64,000 nt of DNA from Chrysophaeum taylorii (taxonomy: Eukaryota > Sar > Pelagophyceae > Pelagomonadales > Pelagomonadaceae). A model generated the notes under the pieces. That model worked only from the letters and a program-made list of their open reading frames with translations, ran no database searches and was not told where the DNA came from. The stretch spans positions 124,001 to 188,000 of the forward strand of contig JAQMWT010000011.1 of assembly GCA_029834535.1 (NCBI GenBank), in the 5' to 3' direction. Numbering within the stretch: position 1 is the first letter of the stretch; every line of letters starts with the position of its first letter. This document shows, one piece after another, positions 1 to 9,861 of this stretch. A program made the translations under genes and the position numbers.

Positions 1-480
1 GCCAGGCTGGGCCGGTAGTAGCCGGTCCAGGATCACAGAGCAAAAAATCACACAGTTGGGGTAGAAGCTTGGGAAAGTGCATGGATGGCGGACCGCCACT
101 GCGCGCGGTCTTGTGCGAGGTCGTGCCACGAGTTGAAGGGGATGTCGCATTTCCGGAGTGCCTTGGCGAGCGACCTCCCGTACGTCATCTGCGGAGCCCC
201 CGGTGGGCGCTTGGAGCGGACCCAAGACGAGAGCATCTTGCGAGGGAGTCGGGAGAAGGGCATGCGGGCGACGTGACCGGCCCAGCGGAGCTGGCGGCGC
301 GTGACGTAGACGTCGATGGACTCGATGCCGAGGCGCCGCCGCAGCACCTGTAAATCCCAACGCTGGCCCCAAACGGTTCCGTAAAATCGGTGGTACACGC
401 GATAATAACGCAGTTCCAAGCGAACATTGCAAGCAAGTAGGCGCGTGCGCGAGCACAGCAATTCTGGTGTGATACTATAA
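1..480 (-). mobile_element. LINE (non-LTR retrotransposon) 3' end, 5'-truncated
   Basis: The minus-strand reading frame that stops at about 48 ends with the typical C-terminal tail of LINE reverse-transcriptase proteins: a block RRQLRWAGHVARMP, then SRLPRKML, KRPPGAPQMTYGRS and WHDLAQDRAQWRSAI. Such tails follow the RT domain and carry no catalytic motif themselves; the RT core is absent here. The 3' UTR (47-1 on the minus strand) matches the sequence at 59,626-59,690, and in reduced form 48,765-48,830, both of which end in (TTAG)n. The element therefore continues to the left of the window and would end in the same microsatellite tail. Upstream (481-916) I see no conserved protein. The copy is dead. 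Confidence 0.75.
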
Positions 481-916
481 AAATCGACAATGCGCCGGAC
501 ATAGAATTGGTGATGCGGAAATGACGCAGGACCCAAGAAGTAATAGTAGCGCCCTTGCGTGCGTCCCTGTAGTGCAAATTGGCAGTCGACCCATAGATAC
601 ACGGCGGACTTGCTTGAGAATAAGAATGCTTCCAAAAATCTGAATGTAAATGCGACAACGCCAAGTCGTATGTGCGACGATGAGATTTCCCTAACTCATG
701 CAAAACATAGGGGATCTTCGGAAATTGAGCTCAAAGGTGGCTCGGGCTTGAGGACAGTATCCAAAGCCAGGACAATGCGAAATGAACTGCCATATAGCTC
801 ATTTCATCGCCGGATACCCACGTTGATCCTCCAGCGCCAGCAAAGTACACGACGACAAAGGTTTAGGTGATGGGTATCCAAACCAAGGAGGCATATGCTT
901 GGATAGCAGGTCCTTA
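481..916. other. No recognisable gene between LINE end and gag-like gene
   Basis: Short reading frames occur on both strands, but none shows a motif or a codon pattern like the neighbouring elements. It may be decayed retroelement sequence. Confidence 0.4.
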
Positions 917-2025
917 TCAGTCGCCTCCATCTCCATTTCTGGTGTTTTTTTTCACTTCTTCATCTGGAGGTGGTTCAGGAGGAGGTCTGTCACTTAAGAC
1001 ATCCTCCTCGACTTCATTCTCGTCAACAGCAGTCGTGAGAGTCGCACGACAAACGTCCTCAGTGGCTTCTAGCTGCATGTTGACACATGCTTCATGCGGC
1101 ATGATCTCGCCTTCCATCTTACGCTGCAACTGCATAAACCGCGCGTTAACCTCATCCTGGGTCTTGGTGATTGCCCGATGAGAGGCGAAAACGTGATACG
1201 AGTCATACTAGCAGACCCCTTCTTGATCTGAAGTAGCTCTTCTTCGTCACGAGGACGCGCTGAACCGGGGTCAGTATGATGCTGCGGGGTAGGCTCCGGT
1301 CGACTTCGCGGTGGCTGATCATCGGTCAGTGCCGATACAGTGTCATCTTCTTCGGGCGTAACACGCGTAGCATCCGGAGAGGTTGGCCGTGCCTCTCGAG
1401 CATGCGCCCGCGTGGATTCCTCCACCATTCGTCGAAGTCGATCGTTGTCGATCTGCTGCCGCTCCACTTCTGAGCGTTGTTGTTGCGCGTCGCGGCGGGT
1501 GCGCTGAATTTCACGTAGGACTTGCTCGATCTGCGACTGGCACATCTCGAATCGTTCGTTGATAGTCTGCAGAATCTCGGGGTCGATATCCACGCGAAAA
1601 TCTGTCGCTCTCGTATTTGCGGATGGTGGCCTAGGAGGTGCACTCTCCTCTGGTCCACGCATCGCCGTAAACGGTCCGGGTTCCGCTCGAGATGGCTCCG
1701 TAGTATTCATCGCACGTTCGTAGGGTCGTGCGTACGGGAACGTCGGCCCACCCGGTCTTGAAGTTGCGTCTGGCGCAACCGTAGCTCCCCCTTCGCCAGC
1801 GCGTGGATCTGGAAGGATGATCACGCTTGGGGGGTTTTCGAGGCTGTCCGATGACCTTGCCTCTCTTCTGATGCCGCTTTCCTCGGCTTCCGGCCGTGGA
1901 AAGGGCGTACTGAACAGTGTTCTTCCAATAGACGCAAATGGAGTCCCTGCACTGAATCGTTGCAGACGCTCCTGTGCGTCCCGAAACCACTGCGGTCGTT
2001 CTGTTGTCATTGGCCTCTCTGCCAT
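917..2025 (-). pseudogene. Gag-like coiled-coil protein of a retroelement, frameshifted
   Basis: An ATG at 2025 opens a frame of about 300 codons. It has a Pro/Ser/Glu-rich N-terminal half with many MRGPEES/TSRPGGP-type low-complexity stretches, then a charged coiled coil (residues about 150-215, rich in E, Q, R, with ERFEMCQSQIEQVLREIQRT). Near 1150-1190 the sense switches frame and continues as an acidic, Pro-rich tail to 917 (MQLQRKMEGEIMPHE then PPPEPPPDEE). A coiled coil with a disordered N-terminus fits a Ty3/gypsy-type Gag N-domain or a LINE ORF1, but I see no zinc knuckle or RRM. The AT/GC mix resembles the gypsy element at the right end more than the host genes. The assignment to a retroelement is inference. 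Confidence 0.45.
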
Positions 2026-2802
2026 GACCGCGCTTCGCCCGGATAATAGGATTAATCCGAACGCTCACAACTCGTTTGTTGCACTCTTTTTCGTCAGACG
2101 CCAATTGCCGGCAGCCGTCTGACTGCGCGCTGGTACCGGTGCGCTGGACTTACGGAAGTATTTGCCTTGCGCGTGAAGGACTATGGACGGCCTTCCCGGT
2201 GCTGTCGCTCGCCGTCAGGGAGGTGCTCTGCTTCGCGCGAGCTAGGTTAGGGCTTATGTTTGTTGCCAAAATGAGTCGTAGTGACTCCGCTCTCCGTTCG
2301 ATCCGAATCACGTAAAATGAACCCCGAGGCGGTACCCGTGATCCCCTGGATCTTCACCCACAAATGCGTCGGCTTCGCACTCGCTCGACCGTTACGAACC
2401 GACTCGCCGCCGAAAAACAGGAGATCGATAGTCCGGGAGTTCGATTCCCGTTTCTGAGACCACTGTAGTGGTTTCTCAGATACCCGCCCCTCTTGGCCAG
2501 GCCAGAGGCCTCAACAACTCTTTCTCCCAACCCGAACCGCGGGTGAAACCACCACACGCCCGATCTCAGCGTAAACACTCACGCCATCACGAAAATCGGA
2601 CAATAAAATGAGGGTAATAGCAAGAAGACAGCAAGAAAGCAATACAAATGCCTGGTACATTGGGTTCAGTGGAACTAGCGCAGGTGAGGATGTCAAGATG
2701 ACACCCCCCCCATAATTGCAAGGTCAGTACCAGAGCAACAATCAGGGTAAGTAAGGTGGCAGGCAGGCGAGTGGGGGGAATGGGCGTTACTGCCACAGCT
2801 GA
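2026..2802. other. Non-coding interval left of copia copy A
   Basis: No convincing gene. It contains a run of Helitron-unlike, AT-neutral sequence, a C8 tract near 2703 and the inverted repeat listed separately. A T-arm-like string (GTTCGATTCCCG near 2430) is present without any A-box partner. Confidence 0.4.
2453..2480. repeat. Imperfect inverted repeat (hairpin)
   Basis: TCTGAGACCACT is followed by GT and then AGTGGTTTCTCAGA. The arms pair over 12 positions with a two-base bulge. It could be a terminal stem of a small repeat or an RNA hairpin; no function can be assigned. Confidence 0.4.
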
Positions 2803-2897
2803 TGTGACACTGGAATGGGGCGTTATTCTAGCGATAAGGGAATGACGTAGGGATACTGGATACGTGGTGCAGGGGTAAGTGTCATAGCTTCCTCACA
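2803..2897 (-). repeat. 3' LTR of copia copy A (95 bp)
   Basis: On the minus strand it starts TGTGAGGAAGC and ends in a variant of the TG...CA terminus. It matches 7706-7798 closely across the block GATACGTGGTGCAGGGGTAA. Confidence 0.85.
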
Positions 2898-3281
2898 CAG
2901 GTCCTGGAAAAGAAAGAAAAGGAAAAAGGGGTAAGTGAGGTCCTCACACAGGTGCTGGAAAAGAAAGAAAAGGAGAAAGGGGTAAGTGAGACGCTCACAG
3001 GGGAGAAGCTTGAAGGAAGACGTCAGGAAAGGCATTGTGGCAGAAAGAAACAGGAGAGATCAGAGCGAAGTCACGAGGTGAGGTAACGAGCACGAAGCCG
3101 GAGGGAGGAAGGAGCTTCCGTACTGCGGGTGAAAATATCGCTAAGGTTGTCAAGGCGAGTAATGTGCTGGAGATCAATGATGTGGTTGCGATGATATTCG
3201 GCGGTGCTGTAAAAGCGAATATCAATATGGCGGGTGCGCCGCGTGAGACATTGGAGACGAACTTGGGTGACGGTGGTGCCA

Positions 3282-6200
3282 TTATCGACATACATTGGGA
3301 CTGTGTGAAGGGATGTCATTGGGACTGTGTGAAGGGATGTCAAAGTCATCAAAAAGTTTGAGAAGCCAAGAGAGCCCAGCAGTAGCGGCGTAAAGAGCGA
3401 GCAATTCAGCTTCAAAAGAAGAGCGGGCGAGGAGGTACTGCGAGCGGGAGCAGTAGGCTATCATAGAGCCAGCAAGGAGAAAACAAAAACCAGTAGTGGA
3501 GTGGCGGTCATCAGGGTCGTCGGTCCAGCTGGAGTCGGAATAACCACAGAGACGAAGGGTAGAATCGCGACCAAGAATAAGGGCAAGATCCTGAGAACCG
3601 TTGAGATAACGCAGAGTGTGGGATAAAGCGTGCCAGTGGGGTTTACCAGGATTGTGTGAAAAGCGCGTACACTGATTGACGGACCAAGTGATATCAGGGC
3701 GAGTCATAATGGAAATAAATAGGACACAGCCAACAATACGACGAAAAGGGATGCGCGCCATGAAGATGTGATCTGGAGAACCAGGAGCAGGACAATCAGC
3801 CGCAGAAAGATGAAGACCTTTGGGAGCGGGAGTCAGTTCGGGTTTACTGTTGATGAAGCGATGTTCGGTAAGGATTTCACGGATAGCATGGGATTGGTCA
3901 AGAGTGAGCGTGCGTCGAGGGCGGTCACGCGTAATGCGAAGACCAACGTAAGTGGTGAGATCAAGCTCGTTGACGTTAGTGAAGGTTCGGAAACGTAGGA
4001 AGAAGGCTTGGTAACGGCCAAGGCAATGACGAGGGTGCGCCACAAGAAGATCATCAACGACAAGAACGAGACGTAGGACAACGGTAGAATTAAGCACGAG
4101 CTGGTAATTGCAAGTGTCACCAGATCCGCGGACGAAGCCACAATCATTGACAAGGAAGCGTTCCAAATAAAGCCACCAATTACGACAAGCTTGTTTGCAA
4201 CCATACCAAGAGCGACGGAGTTTGTAAACGATCTTGGAACCATCGGTGGGTTGGCGAGGAGCAAAGCCTTCGGGTGGCCAGACATAGATGTCTTCGTCAA
4301 TGGGAGCTTGGATAAAAGCGGAGTTGACATCCAGCTTATGCAAATCCCAGTCATGAACAGCGACAAAGGTTAGAAAGACACGCATTGTGACGATGTTAGC
4401 AACCGGCGAGTAGGTGTCGTGATAATCAACGCCGTGAACCTGGGTGTAACCGCGGACAACGAGGCGAGCCTTGTGCGATTTGAAGCGGCCAGAGTCATAC
4501 TTCTTGCGGAGGATCCACTTGAGGGTACAAATGTTGCCAGAAAAAGTCGAAGGAACGCGAACAACATCCCAGCAACCAAGCTGACCGAGGGAATGATATT
4601 CTTTGGCGATAGCTTGCAACCAGCCAGGACGCTCAGGATTGGTCTGAGCTAAAGCTTCACGTAAATGGGTGGAAGTAACGGTTGACTCGTCAATGTATGA
4701 ATACTGAGAGGTTTCTTCGGAAGCAGAGTAATAAACATGTGCATGGGGATCTACAAGGGTGTTAGCTAGAGTAAGAAGGAAGACATAATGAACTAACAAA
4801 CGAAAGCTAGAATAAGAGACATACGAAGAGTGACAGGAGGAAACAGAAGCGACAGAGGAAACAGAATCGACATTGTGACAGGAGGAAACAGAATCGACAT
4901 TGCGTGGTGGACAAACGCCAGAATGAAAGTTCGTTGGTTGAGTGGTTTGTAATGCGCTTTGGTCGACTTTGCGCGGTCGGCCCCGTTTGGCTCGACGTAA
5001 TGGTGCACGTTTCGTATTGTCCGTTGACGGTTGTGGTATTGTTCCAGGGGTGATCAGTCCCGATAAGGCCGGCTCCTGAGCATCAAAAGCAGGAGACAAA
5101 GGAGCAACAGCGGAAGATAAACGAGGGTCATAATAAAATAAGTCAGGGAAACGAGAATCCACAAGAGGAGGAGGAAGGGGTTGAGAGGACAGAGACTTAC
5201 GCATAGCAAAATTTTCGTCAAAAACAACGTCAATCGAGGTGTGGATGACGGGACCAGTGGCGCGTTGAAGCAATATGCGATATCCAGGGCCGGCAGAGGG
5301 ATACCCAATGAAGATACCTGTTATAGCTTTGGTAGGCCATTTGTCGCCAGTAAGAATAGCAGCAGGACAGCCCCAAACACGAAGAAAATCGACACGGGGG
5401 AGAGTTTTATGTAGCATTTCATATGGCGTCATGTAACCAGGGTTAGAGGCGTTTGGCATGCGCTCAGAGATGAAGTCAGCCGTTTCCATGGCCCAACGCC
5501 AAAAATCAGGTGGACGGTGCGCATGCACCAAAAGAGTGCGAGTAATATCAGCAGTTGCGCGATGAGAGCGTTCCACAACACCAGAAAAAGCGTGCGCCTG
5601 TGAAGTTTTGGACTGAGCTGCAGGAGCACGTTTGAGAGCGATGTTGTTGCCCAGACAGAAGGTTTCGAATTGGCCCATAAGAGAGCGGTCACGATCCGTG
5701 TAGATGAGGGCAATGCGATATCCAAATGGGCGAACCACGGTAGACAGAAAAAGTTCGAGTTGACGAGCGTTCGTAAGTGCATCGTGTCGTGGAGCAAAGT
5801 AACGTGTGCGCCGGCGCGTATGATCATCGACAAACGTGAGGATCGCTCTGTCTTGATAAATGAAGGAAGGGACGCCTGCGAACATGAGATCGGCGTGGAT
5901 AATAAGATAGGGCGCAACGGCACGTGGACGAGACAAAGGCTCGGAGGAAGGAGGCGAAGTGGAAGCGGAAGCATGAGCTTTACGTTGGCCAACATGCGCA
6001 GCATGCATTTTACCTAGAGCAACTTGCTCAAGGGCATGATCCGAAAGAATCCGTTTGTCACCAAGGCCAGGAGAAATGAGGGTATGCGGGAACGCGACAT
6101 GGATACCATGAGGGGCGGAAAGAGTGGGTGGAGGAGAAGGAAGACCACGATTGTCAAGAGGACCAATGGAAGGGAACGTTAAGCGAGCAGTGCCAGAACC

Positions 6201-6527
6201 AGAAACAGAGCCAGTGCCGATAGCGGAAGTGATGGAGTGCTGTTGAGAATTGTCAAGGTCAGCGAAACCAGCAGAAAAATTGAAAAGAGTGACGTTTGCG
6301 CCGGTATCGTAGACGACGAGGCGAAGGTTGTTGCTGTGCAGGTAGTCGCGCTCACGAGCGGTGAGCAGAGCGGGAAGAGCATTGGTGGAGGAAAGAACTT
6401 GATGAATGGAGGGGGAGATAGAAAGAAGATGGTAATTGAAAGGCGGGTAGGTGGGTGCAGAAAGAGATGGGTCAGGAGGGGAGATGGCAGTGGAAGGTGG
6501 GACAGAGGGTGTGGTGGAGGGTGGCAA
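3282..6527 (-). CDS. Copia Pol polyprotein (protease-integrase-RT-RNase H), copy A
   Basis: An open frame of 1,081 codons. In order: aspartic protease with VVYDTGANVT (about residue 70-80); integrase core with the D,D,E residues visible in HADLMFAGVP, YTDRDRSLMG and GVVERSHRAT; RT with WILRKKYDSGRFK, RLVVRGYTQ, DVNSAFIQAPIDEDIYVWPPEGF and the active-site strand LVVDDLLVA, where the usual YxDD is VVDD; RNase H with GYSDSSWTDD and SSFEAELLALY. The HHCC zinc finger before the integrase core is incomplete (copy D keeps CPACALGKMH). A 24-bp direct duplication at 3295-3342 garbles the last residues (SHSPN repeated). Upstream gag is in another frame. Likely inactive because gag is broken. Confidence 0.85.
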   Translation of the reverse strand: MPPSTTPSVPPSTAISPPDPSLSAPTYPPFNYHLLSISPSIHQVLSSTNALPALLTARERDYLHSNNLRLVVYDTGANVTLFNFSAGFADLDNSQQHSITSAIGTGSVSGSGTARLTFPSIGPLDNRGLPSPPPTLSAPHGIHVAFPHTLISPGLGDKRILSDHALEQVALGKMHAAHVGQRKAHASASTSPPSSEPLSRPRAVAPYLIIHADLMFAGVPSFIYQDRAILTFVDDHTRRRTRYFAPRHDALTNARQLELFLSTVVRPFGYRIALIYTDRDRSLMGQFETFCLGNNIALKRAPAAQSKTSQAHAFSGVVERSHRATADITRTLLVHAHRPPDFWRWAMETADFISERMPNASNPGYMTPYEMLHKTLPRVDFLRVWGCPAAILTGDKWPTKAITGIFIGYPSAGPGYRILLQRATGPVIHTSIDVVFDENFAMRKSLSSQPLPPPLVDSRFPDLFYYDPRLSSAVAPLSPAFDAQEPALSGLITPGTIPQPSTDNTKRAPLRRAKRGRPRKVDQSALQTTQPTNFHSGVCPPRNVDSVSSCHNVDSVSSVASVSSCHSSYVSYSSFRLLVHYVFLLTLANTLVDPHAHVYYSASEETSQYSYIDESTVTSTHLREALAQTNPERPGWLQAIAKEYHSLGQLGCWDVVRVPSTFSGNICTLKWILRKKYDSGRFKSHKARLVVRGYTQVHGVDYHDTYSPVANIVTMRVFLTFVAVHDWDLHKLDVNSAFIQAPIDEDIYVWPPEGFAPRQPTDGSKIVYKLRRSWYGCKQACRNWWLYLERFLVNDCGFVRGSGDTCNYQLVLNSTVVLRLVLVVDDLLVAHPRHCLGRYQAFFLRFRTFTNVNELDLTTYVGLRITRDRPRRTLTLDQSHAIREILTEHRFINSKPELTPAPKGLHLSAADCPAPGSPDHIFMARIPFRRIVGCVLFISIMTRPDITWSVNQCTRFSHNPGKPHWHALSHTLRYLNGSQDLALILGRDSTLRLCGYSDSSWTDDPDDRHSTTGFCFLLAGSMIAYCSRSQYLLARSSFEAELLALYAATAGLSWLLKLFDDFDIPSHSPNDIPSHSPNVCR

Positions 6528-7595
6528 CGCAAGAAGCGGCGGAGAGGGTTGAGATAGAGTGGGATGGGGGCGGAAAGATAGTTTTGGTAGAATGGTGGAT
6601 GGGGCCGAGGTGGGTATTGGGGATTGAGTCGAGGTGGGTAGTGGGGATTGGACCGAGGTGGGTATTGAGGCCGAGGGCGAGGGCGGGCGGCGGCTTGGGA
6701 GAGCAAATAGCGCTGGCGCTTACGACAATCCTTCTGGTGATGGACAGGAATACCACAAAAGTGACAAAGGTCAGTAGGGCGCGGGCGCTTGCGATGGAAA
6801 GAACCACGGGAACGGAAAGATGGGCGAAAAGATGGGCGAGGGCTAGAACGTTGTTGGGAGCGCAAAGCATTGGGACGATGAAGGCATTTATCAGAAGGAT
6901 GGTTGGTACGACCGCAAAAGCTGCAACGTTCACGATGGCGGGGACTTTCACGGAACGTAGCATGGACAAGCGCAGACTTGGTCTGAAGATAATCGAAAAC
7001 CTTACTGTTGAGGCGATCAACGAAACCATCATATGTGCGCAGTTTAGGGTCAAGTGCAATGAGATCCTTAGACTAGATCGAGTCGGGGATTTTCTTTCGT
7101 CTGAAGCAATTGCAATGCAAGAGTGTCAGGGAAATCTTGATGATGCCGAGCAACTTGAACACCAGTGATGAACTAACTTGTTAAGAAAAGACTCAAGTTC
7201 ATCGATATTGTTGCATACCAAGGAATGCAAGGAAGCTATTGCAGACTGAGCGACACGATCCCCATGGCCCATGTAAATATCAGTAATGCGCTTGTAAAGC
7301 CGCGTGAAGTTCATATCGCGGTTTTCACGGATATCCGCACGATCAGTATCATGCATTGGAAGCGCCATGAACAGTGCAGAGTACCAACGTTGCTGCTTAA
7401 CGCCAAATTCTTCTTCAGAGCAGCCAGAGGCGGAAATGGTGGTCCAAGTTTCGTTGGTCAAGATAATGCGATCACCGGTGGAAATGATCATGTTTTCCAG
7501 GCGCCGGGTCCCTTGGTGAAAAAGATGTCGCTCACCGCTGAAGGCATCAAGTTTTTGCGAAAGCTTTTGCTATCTTTAATTTCGATCGAGGACAT
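6528..7595 (-). pseudogene. Copia gag of copy A with two CCHC zinc knuckles, frameshifted
   Basis: Starts at an ATG at 7595 (MSSIEIKDSK). The nucleocapsid part has two CX2CX4HX4C knuckles, CSFCGRTNHPSDKC (about 6,880-6,925) and CHFCGIPVHHQKDC (about 6,725-6,770). A Pro-rich linker with repeated RSNPHYPP-like units follows. At least two frame changes are needed to read it through (near 7,550 and 7,100), so it is a pseudogene. The same N-terminal block (LENMIISTGDRIIL, NFTRLYKRIT) is in copies B and C but deleted in D. Confidence 0.75.
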
Positions 7596-7705
7596 GCTAG
7601 ACGAGAACGAACCGAACACGTAGCAATAAACTGAAGCCGAGGAGGAGTCGCCACGAAGTCAAGCACAGGTTCGATCGGGACGAACGAACGCTGCACCTGC
7701 TGCCA

Positions 7706-7798
7706 TGTTACAACTGGAATGGGGCGTTAGACTAGCGACGATAAGGGAATGACGTCGGGATACTAGATACGTGGTGCAGGGGTAATAGCTTCCTCACA
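7706..7798 (-). repeat. 5' LTR of copia copy A (93 bp)
   Basis: On the minus strand it begins TGTGAGGAAGC and ends GTTGTAACA, immediately before the primer-binding site. Promoter elements must lie within about 90 bp, or transcription must start outside the LTR. Confidence 0.85.
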
Positions 7799-7987
7799 AT
7801 TATTGTAGCCGAATAATAATTATTCCGATCGAGTGGCCGTTATAAAATCTTGGCCGTTCAAAAATCTTATGGAAGAAGTGTTGAATAGAGCTGACGTGTC
7901 CAGGACCTGGGACGGAATTGAGCCGAATTTCTAGAGAGATTTTAGGTCGTGGGGTGGGCAGGTTGGGGAGTAATATGAAGGAGGGAT

Positions 7988-8482
7988 CTAACAAGCCGGG
8001 GGCTCGAGGAAGACCATGTCGGAAAGGAGCTCGAGGTAGTCGCAGGAGGCATCGACGGGCATCTTGGGGTCGTCGAGGAGGGGCATGATGGGCGTGACGG
8101 GAGTCGCGTCGTCGTGGACGCGGGTGTAGGTGTCGATGTCGCGGAGGGCGTCACCCAAGGAGCGCGCCCCGGGTTCGGGACGCCAGTGCTCGGGCGGGCA
8201 ATGGAGCCAGGGGCACCTTTTGGTAACCAGGTCGGGGGAACATCCGAGGTCGCTGCTGAGGCGTTGGCACATCTCGTCGCACGATCTTCCGCCGCCGCCG
8301 TCTGCTATCCACATGATACCAATCCAGTTCGCGTAGTTGTCGTCCTCGATGGACCACTTGTGGTCCCACTTTGGACCGTTGGTGGTCTCGAGGCGCGAAA
8401 ACAAATAGACCGGTTTCTTGTGCCGCCGGCGCGGCCTCGCAGTCTCAACGCTGAGCCGCCGCCACCGCCTTTGGTCCATCAT
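7988..8482 (-). CDS. Hypothetical Cys-containing protein, divergent from GT32 gene
   Basis: An ATG at 8482 opens 164 codons. The N-terminus is basic (RRWRRLSVETARPRRRHKK); the middle has aromatic- and Cys-rich stretches (WSIEDDNYANWIG, CDEMCQRLSSDLGC, CPWLHCPPEHW) of a type seen in folded secreted or redox domains, but I do not recognise the family. There is no signal peptide at this ATG, so an upstream exon is possible. Only 153 bp separate it from the start of the GT32 gene on the other strand, so the two may share a promoter. It is longer and less biased than the surrounding antisense frames. Confidence 0.5.
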   Translation of the reverse strand: MMDQRRWRRLSVETARPRRRHKKPVYLFSRLETTNGPKWDHKWSIEDDNYANWIGIMWIADGGGGRSCDEMCQRLSSDLGCSPDLVTKRCPWLHCPPEHWRPEPGARSLGDALRDIDTYTRVHDDATPVTPIMPLLDDPKMPVDASCDYLELLSDMVFLEPPAC

Positions 8483-8635
8483 TCCGCATTCAAACGGACC
8501 TCGATTTCGGGGAGTATTCCGGGGGAAAGAGACTCGGACTTCTTTTGGAAACCAACGGACACCGAATCCAAGGTGGGAAACGAACTACTTCTTCCTTCGG
8601 GGCAGTATCTTTATTTTCGATCTTCCGGCCAACCG

Positions 8636-9511
8636 ATGCTGGTGGCGTTGTTATTATTCAAGCTTGTTGTTGTTGTTGTTGTGCGCGTGGCGGCCGTGTG
8701 TCCCCGAGGCGCGCCGCCGGTCCGCGGGGTGTTTCCGCGGCAAGTGTTTTACACCGGAACCTTCGAGCCCGGTCTCTGGAACCGGACGCAGTGGCCGAGG
8801 GATTACACGTTCCATTTCTACAACAATTCGGACCTCGACGCGAGCACCCGCGAGCTCTCGCGCGACATCGAGGGCCTCTGGGAAGCCTATTCGGCACTCC
8901 GACCCTGGGCATTCAAAGCCGATCTCTGGCGATATGCGATTCTGTACTCGTGCGGCGGAATCTACGTCGACTCGAAGATGGTCTTGACGATGGACTTCGA
9001 CGCCTTCCTCGACATCGTCGAGCCTCTGCGTAAGGACGAGAAACTCCTCGTCACCTGCATCGACAGATGGGGCACGAGCCGCGACAGGTTCAAAAACATC
9101 ACGGCCATGTGGCAAGGCTTTTTGATCGCCGAATCGAGACAACCCGATCTCCTCCTCGCGCTTCGTTTCGCGATACAAAACGTCAGACGCCGACTCTACC
9201 CGGACGACGAGGGCGTCCTGGGGGCGCTCTACATCACCGGACCCACGGCGATGGCGCGCGCAATCCAGACGCAGCCCGACTGGAGACGTCGCGTCAAACT
9301 CCCGTGTCACTTTGGCAACCACGGCGGTCAGCTTCGCACCCTCGCTGGCTCCGGCAAAGTCATCATGACGCAAAGCAACAAGCTTCACTCTAAGCTCCGT
9401 GGCGGCGAGGCCCACTCCTACCCCAACCTCTACAGAACGAGGCAGGTCTACAACGACGACCCGCCCTGCTCCCAGTTCTGCTACCTCCTCAAACACAAAA
9501 AGCTACATTGA
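8636..9511 (+). CDS. Golgi-type glycosyltransferase, GT32-like (DXD sugar transferase)
   Basis: 291 residues from the ATG at 8636; this start was chosen because it gives an N-terminal membrane anchor (MLVALLLFKLVVVVVV) as in type II Golgi transferases, whereas the longer open frame upstream overlaps the divergent gene. The GT32 signature is clear: ALRPWAFKADLWRYAIL, then CGGIYVDSKMVL, where the catalytic metal-binding DXD appears as VDSK. Conserved downstream blocks include the FLIAESRQPDLLLALRF helix and GPTAMARAI, followed by a His/Asn-containing C-terminus. Family members add mannose or related sugars to lipids or N-/O-glycans. Position next to another glycosyltransferase suggests a shared glycan pathway. 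A single uninterrupted exon. Confidence 0.8.
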   Translation: MLVALLLFKLVVVVVVRVAAVCPRGAPPVRGVFPRQVFYTGTFEPGLWNRTQWPRDYTFHFYNNSDLDASTRELSRDIEGLWEAYSALRPWAFKADLWRYAILYSCGGIYVDSKMVLTMDFDAFLDIVEPLRKDEKLLVTCIDRWGTSRDRFKNITAMWQGFLIAESRQPDLLLALRFAIQNVRRRLYPDDEGVLGALYITGPTAMARAIQTQPDWRRRVKLPCHFGNHGGQLRTLAGSGKVIMTQSNKLHSKLRGGEAHSYPNLYRTRQVYNDDPPCSQFCYLLKHKKLH

Positions 9512-9861
9512 TTTCAAGACAACTGCCGCCCTTCAAGGCCTCACAGTGGGTCCCTACTTTGTTGTTGTTCTTGTTGTTGTTGTTGCGTATCCCGCCGCCT
9601 TCGCACCTTTCCGCCCGCTCCGTGGGAGGAGTAGTAGTAGGCTCGTTGTAAAGTCCTGAGCGTCGCAAACGACAAGGTTGATTGATTGACTTGACGTCGC
9701 GCGCCCCTGCCCCTGCTGCGAGGCGAGATGTAAGTAAGTAATCCCGAAATTTTGGCTGCTGCCCAACACTTTTTATTATCGCGTGGTCCCTAATAATGCA
9801 GTGCGACGGAAGGTGCGCCATCATCATCATCGCTAACCCCGCCGCCGCCCGAATAGGATTT

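Larger units (their letters stand above)
2803..7798 (-). mobile_element. Ty1/copia LTR retrotransposon, copy A (subfamily with integrase)
   Basis: A minus-strand element about 5.0 kb long bounded by two very short LTRs (2803-2897 and 7706-7798). The order gag, protease, integrase, RT, RNase H is that of Ty1/copia. A primer-binding site abuts the 5' LTR (minus strand, plus 7694-7705, TGGCAGCAGGTG). A purine-rich tract of tandem AAAGAAAGAAAAGG units precedes the 3' LTR at 2906-2985. Flanks ...AGCTGA and ATTATT give no target-site duplication, so one side has changed since insertion. Pol is open over 1,081 codons; gag is frameshifted. It is the best-preserved pol of the four copies in this window. 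Confidence 0.9.

Noticed and set aside
2425-2450. T-arm-like sequence GTTCGATTCCCG
   Set aside because: No A-box, anticodon stem or acceptor stem can be formed around it.
8654-9496. 280-codon minus-strand open frame
   Set aside because: Antisense to the GT32 gene; no hydrophobic core or motif of its own.
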